DNA from: Acholeplasmataceae bacterium
GTDB taxonomy: Bacteria > Bacillota_I > Bacilli_A > Acholeplasmatales > Acholeplasmataceae
Length of the DNA stretch: 5,303 nt
Direction of reading: 5' to 3'
Assembly (NCBI GenBank): GCA_028690555.1
Contig: JAQVBA010000073.1
Coordinates: 1 to 5,303, forward strand
The notes beneath the pieces are model-generated. The model searched no databases, had not been told where the DNA came from, and was given only the letters and a program-made list of their open reading frames with translations. The position numbers and the translations under genes are program-made. Shown here in pieces: positions 1 through 5,303 of the stretch. The number at the start of each line of letters is the position of its first letter. Within the stretch, counting starts at the first letter, position 1.

Positions 1-21
1 CATTTTTTTCTTTTGAAATGA

Positions 22-51
22 TTGCTTTTATTCTTTTCTTTATGCTATACT
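22..51 (+). promoter_or_regulatory. Promoter of tRNA-Trp (extended -10)
   Basis: A -35-like TTGCTT lies at 22-27 and a -10 TATACT at 46-51, with an 18-bp spacer. The -10 is preceded by TATG and one base (41-45), giving the extended -10 pattern TRTGN typical of strong Gram-positive promoters. Transcription would start around 57-59, leaving a leader of only about 6-8 nt before the mature tRNA. An alternative -35, TTGAAA at 13-18, is too far from this -10. The motifs are visible directly; promoter activity is inferred. Confidence 0.72.
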
Positions 52-64
52 TATTTATGCGTCT

Positions 65-139
65 AGGGGTATGGTGTCAATGGTAGCACAGCGGTCTCCA
101 AAACCGTCGGTACGGGTTCGAGTCCTGTTACCCCTGCCA
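65..139 (+). tRNA. tRNA-Trp (anticodon CCA)
   Basis: A complete cloverleaf can be folded by eye. The 7-bp acceptor stem is AGGGGTA (65-71) with TACCCCT (129-135). The D stem is 74-77 with 86-89, with a GG-containing D loop. The anticodon stem is 91-95 with 103-107, and loop CTCCAAA places anticodon CCA at 98-100. The variable loop is 4 nt. The T stem is 112-116 with 124-128, with loop TTCGAGT. The discriminator is G136 and the 3' CCA is encoded at 137-139. It decodes UGG as tryptophan. No UCA-anticodon partner, as found in bacteria that read UGA as Trp, occurs in the window. The gene is convergent with phoR on the other strand. Confidence 0.96.
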
Positions 140-150
140 TTAAATAATTC

Positions 151-172
151 AAGGGAAATTTTCCCTTTTTTT
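151..172 (+). terminator. Rho-independent terminator of tRNA-Trp
   Basis: Inverted repeat AAGGGAA (151-157) and TTCCCTT (161-167) with a 3-nt loop is followed by an uninterrupted T run to 172, the standard intrinsic terminator layout for forward transcription. It begins 11 nt after the tRNA CCA end. On the opposite strand the same hairpin is followed by a mixed AT sequence rather than a U run, so it should stop phoR transcripts poorly. The T run reaches into the phoR stop codon (171-173). Confidence 0.8.
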
Positions 173-1856
173 ATTTTATTGGAAATTCAATCGTAATTTT
201 TGTGCCTTTGCTTAATCCGGATTCAAGATTAATTTTCCCTTGATATTTTAAAACAATGTGCTTAACGATTGCTAATCCAAGACCTGTACCACTATCGATT
301 CTGCCTTTATCAATTCGATAAAACCTTTCAAATACTCTAGATTGATGTTCTTCTGGAATTCCATGACCTTGATCATTCACAACAAACGAGATTTGACCAT
401 TTATTGCCGATAAAGATACTTCAATCTTTTTATCGTAATCAGAATATTTGATGGCATTTTCAATGAGATTTTTAAATAGTTTATATATATCTAATTGATC
501 ACAAATCATCTCAATATCTTCTGTCTGAGTTTTAATATTGATATTTTTCTCAAGTGCAAAAGGTTTTAATTGATCAATCACTTGTTCTAAAATCGGTGCT
601 AAAGATATTTTATTTACTGGCTCTTCATCTAGATTTTCTAATCGTGATAACATGAGCATATCTTCAACTAAAGCGTTCATCGTTGTCACTTGTTTATTAA
701 TATTTTGGGCAATTTGCTTAATCTCCTGATCTTTAATCAAACCAAATTGAATGAGTTCAGCATAACCTTTAATTGCTGTAAGAGGTGATTTCAACTCATG
801 AGATGCATGTGAAAAAAAGTCTTTTTTCATCACTTCAACTTTTCTTTCATGTGTCACATTCTTTAGTGTGATTAAGACGGTAGCGGTAGCTTCTTTCATC
901 CGAATCATGACTGGAAAAACGCGGATTTCAAAGAGCTTGCCTTGAATTTTCATATCAAAAAAATTTAATTTTTTATCTTGATTTGTCGATTGAATAGCTT
1001 CTTTAATTTTGACTTCGCGAATATATTGATACACTTTCAAGTTTTCTAACGGATGATTTAATTTAAAGAGTGCTTTAGCATCCTCATTAAAAAATAAAAT
1101 GTTATCCTCTAAATCAATCAATAAAACCGCCTGATCCATTTCATCTAAAATATGGCTTAATTGCGATTGATAATCTTCGATTTCATCGACATGTTTTGCA
1201 GTCGCAAGATTAATTGTATTCATTTCATGAATGATTTGATTTACTTCGGGAAATGTCGTATTTGGTGGTAAAACTTGATATTTGCCTTCTCTCAACATGA
1301 TTAAGTTATCTTTGACTTTCAACCAAGGTTGATATAAATTTTCACCAATTTTTTTAAGAATTAAAGTGTTGATGATCATCATACCTGCACCGCTGATGAA
1401 TAGCCATAAAAAGAGAAAATTAAAGGTTTGTGCTTGAGGTCTTAGTGGAATAGACACTCTTAAAATATTCCCATTATCCATGATTTTTGCTGTATAAATT
1501 AAATCGACATCGATGGTCGCTGAATGTCTTCTGACGACACTTCCTAAGTTAAGTATTTCTGGTCTCTGGCTCTTATCTGTACCAACTCTTTCATCGTGTG
1601 AATCAGCAATCACCAAACCATTTTCATCTAAAATCGTAATTCTTCGATCATTTTCATGTGCAAAATCAATGACAAAATTTGAATCCGTATCTTCATAGAC
1701 TTCATAAGATAGTTCCACTTCTTCAATCAAAAAGTGCATAAATTCTTCTTGTTTTCTTTGGTTAAACCAGTATACAATCGCAACCACAACAAGAAAAAAC
1801 AAAATAAATGAGATTGAATAAATTAAAATGTTGTTTCTGATCAGTATGCGTTTCAT
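171..1856 (-). CDS. phoR: Phosphate-regulon sensor histidine kinase PhoR
   Basis: This 561-residue membrane histidine kinase most likely autophosphorylates and passes phosphate to PhoP under phosphate limitation. Order of parts: membrane helix about 10-30; extracytoplasmic sensor about 31-145, carrying a Cache/PAS-like DENG-VIADS stretch (77-86) and RPE (98-100) as in PhoR/WalK-type kinases; second helix about 146-167; degenerate HAMP-like linker about 168-220; cytoplasmic PAS about 233-335; HisKA with H-box SHELKSP and phospho-acceptor His353; HATPase with N-box NLIEN (463-467), G1 DQGHG (495-499), F-box FERFYR (509-514) and G2 GTGLGL (523-528). All catalytic motifs look intact. The ATG overlaps the phoP TGA stop by 4 bp (ATGA) and only weak GAGGA/AGGA sites precede it, so translation is probably coupled to phoP. 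It is the last gene of the operon. Kinase identity is certain; the PhoR assignment rests on domain layout and linkage to pst, phoU and phoP. Confidence 0.93.
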   Translation of the reverse strand: MKRILIRNNILIYSISFILFFLVVVAIVYWFNQRKQEEFMHFLIEEVELSYEVYEDTDSNFVIDFAHENDRRITILDENGLVIADSHDERVGTDKSQRPEILNLGSVVRRHSATIDVDLIYTAKIMDNGNILRVSIPLRPQAQTFNFLFLWLFISGAGMMIINTLILKKIGENLYQPWLKVKDNLIMLREGKYQVLPPNTTFPEVNQIIHEMNTINLATAKHVDEIEDYQSQLSHILDEMDQAVLLIDLEDNILFFNEDAKALFKLNHPLENLKVYQYIREVKIKEAIQSTNQDKKLNFFDMKIQGKLFEIRVFPVMIRMKEATATVLITLKNVTHERKVEVMKKDFFSHASHELKSPLTAIKGYAELIQFGLIKDQEIKQIAQNINKQVTTMNALVEDMLMLSRLENLDEEPVNKISLAPILEQVIDQLKPFALEKNINIKTQTEDIEMICDQLDIYKLFKNLIENAIKYSDYDKKIEVSLSAINGQISFVVNDQGHGIPEEHQSRVFERFYRIDKGRIDSGTGLGLAIVKHIVLKYQGKINLESGLSKGTKITIEFPIK

Positions 1857-2515
1857 TCGACTTGGTATCCTATTCCTCGAATTGTTTTAATTGAAACATT
1901 GGAATGATTATTTTTTAGTTTTTCACGAATTGATTTGATATGCATATCTAAGGTTCTTGTTTCACCAATAAAATCAGTATCCCATACCATTTTGAAAATC
2001 GTTTCTTTTGAAACTACTCTTCCTTTTTCTTTAATGAGTAGTTTTAAGATATCGTATTCTTTTTGCGTGAGATAAACTTCTTTTTCACAAATTGTGAATA
2101 AATGCTTATGATCATCGATTTTTATATCTTGATAATCATATGAATCAATCGATTGTCTTTTTCTAAGTTTTGCTTGAATTCTTGAGGTTAATTCGAATAC
2201 TCCAAATGGCTTTGTCATATAATCATCTGCACCATAATCAAGTGCAATCACTTTATCCATTTCGCTTTGTAATGCAGATATCATCATAATAGGTACTTCA
2301 GTATCTACTTTACGAACCGTTTTTAAAATATCAATTCCTGATATTTCGGGTAACATGACATCGAGTAATATCATATCTGGTTTTTTTTCACGAAAAGCTT
2401 TAAAAAAATCTTCGGCATTTGAAAAACCAGAGCCTTTAATCCCTGCATGTTCTAATGTTTTTTCGATGATGTATGATATGGATGAGTCATCTTCTACGAA
2501 ATATATGAGTGCCAT
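1853..2515 (-). CDS. phoP: Phosphate-regulon response regulator PhoP (OmpR family)
   Basis: A 220-residue DNA-binding response regulator, partner of the adjacent PhoR. The receiver domain (about 2-118) has the acidic pair E8/D9-D10, phospho-acceptor Asp52 in the LLDVMLP motif, the switch residue Ser80 and conserved Lys102 in TKPF. The OmpR/PhoB winged helix (about 128-220) shows TQKEYDILKLL (150-160), the recognition-helix pattern TRTLDMHI (186-193) and the C-terminal wing IRGIGYQVE (212-220), ending exactly where the family ends. The length is normal. The start is set by a strong AGGAGG 6 nt upstream that overlaps the phoU stop. It likely activates pst/pho genes under phosphate starvation, including this operon; that part is inferred because the operon promoter is outside the window. 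A WalR/YycF-like role is a less likely alternative given the neighbours. Confidence 0.95.
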   Translation of the reverse strand: MALIYFVEDDSSISYIIEKTLEHAGIKGSGFSNAEDFFKAFREKKPDMILLDVMLPEISGIDILKTVRKVDTEVPIMMISALQSEMDKVIALDYGADDYMTKPFGVFELTSRIQAKLRKRQSIDSYDYQDIKIDDHKHLFTICEKEVYLTQKEYDILKLLIKEKGRVVSKETIFKMVWDTDFIGETRTLDMHIKSIREKLKNNHSNVSIKTIRGIGYQVE

Positions 2516-2520
2516 CTTGC

Positions 2521-2527
2521 CCTCCTA
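2521..2527 (-). promoter_or_regulatory. phoP ribosome binding site fused to phoU stop
   Basis: On the minus strand TAGGAGG combines the phoU stop codon TAG (2525-2527) with an AGGAGG Shine-Dalgarno site, followed by GGCAAG-type spacing to the phoP ATG at 2515. A ribosome terminating on phoU sits on the site used to start phoP, which favours reinitiation and fixed stoichiometry. The SD match is full-length, the best in the window. Confidence 0.85.
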
Positions 2528-3187
2528 AAATAATGGTGTGTTTTTGTGTTTACCACTCACCATGAATATAATCCATTCTGCAATATTTACTGCATGATCT
2601 CCAATACGTTCAAAATATTTAGCAACCATGAGGACATAGATTGCTTCATTTGGATCGACTTTATCGTCTTTCAATTCTTGGGTCATTTTTTGGATCAATT
2701 GATTGAACAAATCATCGACTAAGTCATCAGTTTCAATCACTTTCAATGCGAGGCTTTCATCGACATGGACTAATCCTTCAATACTGGTTAACACCATGTT
2801 TTCAACGATTTCAGCCATTTTTGATGTCATAGGCATGATTCTCTTATTTCTTTGATCATCTAAATGCAAAGTCATTTCTGCAATATCACTTGCATGATCT
2901 CCAATACGCTCAATATCAGTGATTAACTTCAGTATACCAGTAACTAATCTTAAATCACTCGCTAATGGTTGTTCTCTCCAAATAATTTGAATCGCTTTTT
3001 TAGCAATTTCTTCTTCATATCGATCAACTTCAGAATCTTTAGCCATCACTTGTTTCGCAAGTTCTTGATCATTGTTCTTAAAGGCATAGAGTCCTTCTCT
3101 AATATTAGATAATGCGAGATCAGCCATCATGGCAACATCTTTTTTTAACGTTTCTAAAGATTCAATTAATGTCGTTCTTAATGTCAT
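2525..3187 (-). CDS. phoU: Phosphate signalling/transport regulator PhoU
   Basis: A 220-residue cytoplasmic PhoU protein of usual length. It is built from two homologous three-helix halves, each with the metal-binding signature: ERIGDHASDIAE at 93-104 and ERIGDHAVNIAE at 193-204, exactly 100 residues apart. In known systems PhoU associates with PstB and with the PhoR PAS region to dampen uptake and kinase signalling when phosphate is ample. Its position between pstB and phoP fits that bridging role. The start ATG is preceded by AGGAG with a 6-nt spacer; the SD overlaps the pstB stop and the gap between the genes is 9 bp. The DNA encoding the two signatures is unusually similar (see the repeat entries). 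The C-terminal tail (KHKNTPLF) is short and unremarkable. Confidence 0.97.
   Translation of the reverse strand: MTLRTTLIESLETLKKDVAMMADLALSNIREGLYAFKNNDQELAKQVMAKDSEVDRYEEEIAKKAIQIIWREQPLASDLRLVTGILKLITDIERIGDHASDIAEMTLHLDDQRNKRIMPMTSKMAEIVENMVLTSIEGLVHVDESLALKVIETDDLVDDLFNQLIQKMTQELKDDKVDPNEAIYVLMVAKYFERIGDHAVNIAEWIIFMVSGKHKNTPLF
2576..2613 (-). repeat. phoU internal repeat, copy 2 (second signature)
   Basis: This 38-bp stretch matches 2876-2913 at 33 of 38 positions, including 18 identical consecutive bases (2591-2608 versus 2891-2908). It encodes the second ERIGDHA signature, residues 193-204. The two copies are exactly 300 bp apart and in the same frame, reflecting the internal duplication of the PhoU domain. 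Confidence 0.8.
2876..2913 (-). repeat. phoU internal repeat, copy 1 (first signature)
   Basis: Partner of 2576-2613. It encodes the first ERIGDHA signature (residues 93-104) with the same codons for E-R-I-G-D-H apart from a single base change. Confidence 0.8.
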
Positions 3188-3193
3188 GATATA

Positions 3194-3199
3194 CTCCTA
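3194..3199 (-). promoter_or_regulatory. phoU ribosome binding site fused to pstB stop
   Basis: On the minus strand TAGGAG merges the pstB stop TAG (3197-3199) with an AGGAG Shine-Dalgarno site, 6 nt before the phoU ATG at 3187. The architecture is the same as at the phoU-phoP junction, again suggesting termination-reinitiation coupling. Confidence 0.82.
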
Positions 3200-3958
3200 T
3201 CCAAACCGACCGGTAATATAATCTTCGGTCTTTTTATATTGTGGTGTTGAAAATAATGTTGAAGTATCTCCGTATTCAATCAGTTCACCCATTAAGAAGA
3301 ATGCTGTTTTATCAGCAATTCTTGCAGCTTGTTGCATATTGTGCGTGACGATGATGATGGTGTAATTCTTCTTTAATTCTACCACGAGATCTTCGATTTT
3401 AAGTGTTGCTACGGGATCTAATGCCGATGTTGGTTCATCCATTAAAATCACATCTGGCTTCATCGCAATCGTTCGAGCGATACAAAGACGTTGCTGTTGA
3501 CCACCAGATAATGAAAGTGCTGACTCTTTTAATCGATCTTTAACTTCGTCATATAATGCTGCTTGTTTTAATGCCTCATCAACGATTTCTTTCAATTTTT
3601 GTTTATCTTTGATTCCTTGGCATCTCGGTCCATAGGCAATATTATCAAAAATACTCATTGGAAATGGATTTGGTTTTTGAAATACCATACCCACATGAGT
3701 TCTTAAACCAATCACATCCATCGTTTGATCATATATATCTTGATCATAGTAATTAATTTTACCATCGAGATGACATTCGTCAATTAGATCATTCATGCGA
3801 TTCAATGCACGCAAAAATGTCGATTTCCCACAGCCTGATGGTCCAATTAATGCTGTGATTTGATTTTTATAAATTGGAATTTCAATATTTTTTAGTGCTT
3901 GTTTCTCACCATAAAATAAATTTAAATCTTTCACATTAAATACGATTGAATCAATCAT
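3197..3958 (-). CDS. pstB: Phosphate ABC transporter ATP-binding protein PstB
   Basis: A 253-residue ATPase that powers phosphate import through PstC-PstA at the cytoplasmic face. All ABC motifs are present: Walker A GPSGCGKST (39-47, Lys45), Q-loop Gln94 in VFQKPNPFPMSI, signature LSGGQ (150-154), Walker B ILMDEP with Asp174 and catalytic Glu175, D-loop SALD, and H-loop His206. The QKPNPFP segment and the C-terminal pattern TEDYITGRFG are characteristic of PstB and separate it from other ABC ATPases. The length is typical. The ATG overlaps the pstA TGA stop by 4 bp (ATGA), with an AAGGTG SD (3966-3971) and a 7-nt spacer inside the pstA tail. It is likely co-translated with pstA, and downstream phoU follows after 9 bp. 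Confidence 0.98.
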   Translation of the reverse strand: MIDSIVFNVKDLNLFYGEKQALKNIEIPIYKNQITALIGPSGCGKSTFLRALNRMNDLIDECHLDGKINYYDQDIYDQTMDVIGLRTHVGMVFQKPNPFPMSIFDNIAYGPRCQGIKDKQKLKEIVDEALKQAALYDEVKDRLKESALSLSGGQQQRLCIARTIAMKPDVILMDEPTSALDPVATLKIEDLVVELKKNYTIIIVTHNMQQAARIADKTAFFLMGELIEYGDTSTLFSTPQYKKTEDYITGRFG

Positions 3959-5169
3959 TTTTTTACACCTTGCTTTCTTAACATTCTTTTTGATAAAAGC
4001 TTAATTGAAATATTTAATACAAGTACGATTGCAAGAATAATTAGCGCAATCGTGGATGACAATTCGATATTTGCAGGTTCATCAGTCATCATGGACCAGA
4101 TATGAACAGCTAATGATGTGGATTTTTCGGTTAATCGAATATCATCTTTCACCGCGGTCCCAATCGCAAACACTAAAGCGGCACTTTCCCCAATGATTCT
4201 ACCAATAGCTAACAAAGTAGCAGTTAAGATTCCTGCGGTTGCATTTGGTAAAACAACTTTGAAAGTGGTTTGAGTCTGACTCGCTCCAAGAGCTAGTGAT
4301 GCATATCTGTAATCATCAGGTACAACTTTTAAACTTTCTTCTGTGGTTCGGATAATGACCGGTAGTAATATCACCGTTAAAGTAAGTGCTCCAGATATAA
4401 TATTTGCCCCAGTAGCATCAGTTAACCGAATGGTTAATGGAACAAAAACAGCTAAGCCCATGAGCCCATATATAATCGAAGGAATTCCAGTTAATGTTTC
4501 AATCATCTGTCTTAAAAATCTTGTAAATCGGTTGTTTTTCGCATATTCCGTTAAATAAATTGCAGCTCCAACACCAATGGGTAGTGCAAATATCAGTGTT
4601 AAAACAATTAAATATAACGTGGTAATGATCGATCCCCTAATTCCTCCACCTGTTGTTGAAAATTCAAGTTCACGAAAACTATCTTGTGAATCCCAAACTT
4701 CAATCATATGCTCAGCTCCATGAATTGCAAGTGCTGAGGAAGCACCATCAAAAGCAACTCTGATGATTTGATAATCGACATCCACGGATAAATCTTCAAT
4801 TCCTACTCCCTTATTATTTAATGCATTGAGTGGGGAATCTGGATGCACATAGGTTATAAATACTGATGTTCCTCCAATTAAATTTTCATCATCTTTAATC
4901 GCAATTCCCCATTTCGTTGAATAAAACGAACCATCATCAAATGTCTTAGTAGATATAAATGTTCCAGATTCTTGATCTTCTTTCAAATCTGCAATATACG
5001 TTACCGATTGATAATTGTGGGTAATTAAATCCCAGCTAATTAAACGATATCCTTTTTGAAAAACAAAGAATACAATCGCTAATAGAACAACAATCGAAAC
5101 GATCGATGATAGATAGGTCAAACTTTGCATGGTAATATCATATACTTTTCTTTTATTTAACATTGACAT
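3955..5169 (-). CDS. pstA: Phosphate ABC transporter permease PstA with extracytoplasmic insert
   Basis: A 404-residue membrane subunit of the phosphate importer, pairing with PstC. First membrane helix is about 18-37. A long soluble extracytoplasmic segment of about 130 residues follows (41-175). The permease core then starts at the conserved GGGIRGSI (174-181), with helices about 180-205, 225-247, 258-275, 312-336 and 370-390. The ABC-coupling (EAA) loop is recognisable at about 277-309 (EESLKVVP, YASLALGAS, VVLPNA). Ordinary PstA proteins are nearer 280-300 residues, so the insert accounts for the excess length. Within the insert, 86-170 resembles a PDZ domain (see separate entry). Start: ATG at 5169 overlaps pstC by 17 bp; a second ATG at 5163 is possible. 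A preceding AAAGGTGG (5173-5180) leaves 3 nt to the first and 9 nt to the second, so the choice is uncertain by two residues. The stop TGA overlaps the pstB start. Confidence 0.95.
   Translation of the reverse strand: MSMLNKRKVYDITMQSLTYLSSIVSIVVLLAIVFFVFQKGYRLISWDLITHNYQSVTYIADLKEDQESGTFISTKTFDDGSFYSTKWGIAIKDDENLIGGTSVFITYVHPDSPLNALNNKGVGIEDLSVDVDYQIIRVAFDGASSALAIHGAEHMIEVWDSQDSFRELEFSTTGGGIRGSIITTLYLIVLTLIFALPIGVGAAIYLTEYAKNNRFTRFLRQMIETLTGIPSIIYGLMGLAVFVPLTIRLTDATGANIISGALTLTVILLPVIIRTTEESLKVVPDDYRYASLALGASQTQTTFKVVLPNATAGILTATLLAIGRIIGESAALVFAIGTAVKDDIRLTEKSTSLAVHIWSMMTDEPANIELSSTIALIILAIVLVLNISIKLLSKRMLRKQGVKK
4660..4914 (-). other. PDZ-like domain encoded within pstA
   Basis: Residues 86-170 of PstA read like a PDZ fold: an opening GIAI (88-91), a first strand SVFITYV followed by HPDSPL (102-114, compare the PDZ carboxylate-loop region and the -P-SPA- motif), a second strand block DYQIIRVAFDG (132-142, compare GD-I--VNG), a helix-like AEHMIEVWDS (152-161) and a closing strand RELEF (166-170). 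The topology places it outside the membrane. The fold is inferred from pattern resemblance only; a different all-beta insert is possible. Confidence 0.5.
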
Positions 5170-5303
5170 TACCCACCTTTCGTTTCACAAAATTGAGGAT
5201 AATATTAGTTAAAATAATCACAACAATCAATACAATACCCACTGAAAATCTAATATCATAATCTAATCCAATCGTTTCTTTCATCCCTTCAAGCATGATT
5301 GTG
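5153..5303 (-). CDS. pstC: Phosphate ABC transporter permease PstC (C-terminal end, partial)
   Basis: An open frame enters from the right edge and gives 49 complete codons before TAA at 5153-5155. The sequence contains one hydrophobic membrane helix (about FSVGIVLIVVIILTNIILNF, residues 19-38 of the visible part) preceded by a polar stretch with LEGM and followed by a basic tail KRKVGNVNVK. This is the expected last transmembrane segment and positive-inside tail of a PstC permease, and it sits directly upstream of pstA as in most pst operons. Its end overlaps pstA by 17 bp in another frame. The piece is too short to show the EAA loop, so the identity leans on context. Most of the gene lies outside the window. 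Confidence 0.8.
   Translation of the reverse strand, partial: TIMLEGMKETIGLDYDIRFSVGIVLIVVIILTNIILNFVKRKVGNVNVK
5173..5180 (-). promoter_or_regulatory. pstA ribosome binding site inside pstC
   Basis: The minus strand reads AAAGGTGG within the last codons of pstC. It is 3 nt from the ATG at 5169 and 9 nt from the in-frame ATG at 5163, so both starts are served imperfectly or acceptably and the exact PstA N-terminus (MSMLNK or MLNK) is not settled. Confidence 0.6.

Noticed and set aside
1..3. A minus-strand ATG at the left edge that could begin a gene after phoR
   Set aside because: Only the start triplet would be in the window and the preceding bases give only an A-rich stretch without a good SD site. 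It also lies upstream of the tRNA promoter, so chance is a sufficient explanation.
41..46. TATGCT as the -10 of the tRNA promoter with TTGAAA (13-18) as -35
   Set aside because: The spacer would be 22 bp. The overlapping TATACT (46-51) has an 18-bp spacer to TTGCTT and an extended -10 TG, so it fits better.
1513..1698. A 61-codon open frame on the plus strand
   Set aside because: It lies wholly antisense inside the phoR sensor region, has no convincing ribosome binding site and shows no recognisable domain. It is a shadow of the phoR reading frame.
171..1856. PhoR as an essential WalK-type kinase instead of PhoR
   Set aside because: The ectodomain and PAS layout is shared by both families, but direct linkage to phoU, pstB and pstA and the absence of walHI-like neighbours favour PhoR.
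4343..4558. A 71-codon open frame on the plus strand
   Set aside because: It is antisense to the conserved permease core of pstA, which fully explains the sequence. There is no SD or family resemblance.
1..5303. CRISPR arrays, insertion sequences, phage or defence genes
   Set aside because: No regularly spaced repeats, transposase or integrase motifs or terminal inverted repeats are seen. All long frames belong to the Pst-Pho operon.

Overview
The window comes from a low-GC bacterium of the Bacillota/Mycoplasmatota kind. The base composition is strongly AT-rich, Shine-Dalgarno sites are of the AGGAGG type, and the proteins resemble Gram-positive PhoP/PhoR/PhoU/Pst. UGA is used as a stop: phoP and pstA both end in TGA exactly where their families end, and the only tRNA present is tRNA-Trp with anticodon CCA. 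This argues against the UGA=Trp code of Mycoplasma and Spiroplasma. It fits a standard-code lineage, for example Acholeplasma-like mollicutes or another low-GC Bacillota. The genus cannot be fixed from the sequence alone.

Layout. Positions 1-64 hold a clear promoter with an extended -10 for the forward-strand tRNA-Trp gene (65-139), which is followed by a hairpin/T-tract terminator (151-172). Everything from 171 to 5303 is one tightly packed minus-strand operon. In transcription order, right to left, it reads: pstC (only the last 49 codons), pstA, pstB, phoU, phoP, phoR. The junctions are a 17-bp overlap, a 4-bp ATGA overlap, a 9-bp gap, a 9-bp gap and a 4-bp ATGA overlap. In both 9-bp gaps the upstream UAG stop is embedded in the downstream gene's Shine-Dalgarno site. 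The operon promoter, and probably pstS and most of pstC, lie beyond the right edge. There is no gene-free stretch longer than about 170 bases.

How the genes work together. PstC and PstA form the membrane channel and PstB the ATPase of a high-affinity phosphate importer. PhoU links transporter state to signalling. PhoR (membrane histidine kinase) and PhoP (OmpR-type response regulator) control the phosphate-starvation response. Having phoPR at the end of the pst-phoU transcript suggests a self-regulating unit.

This is largely a conventional Pst-Pho locus. The most unusual feature is PstA: at 404 residues it is over 100 residues longer than a typical single-domain PstA. The extra material is an extracytoplasmic insert between the first membrane helix and the permease core, and it reads like a PDZ-type fold. 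Smaller points of interest are the stop/SD couplings, the near-identical DNA repeat exactly 300 bp apart in phoU, and the convergent tRNA/phoR ends with a terminator that looks one-directional.
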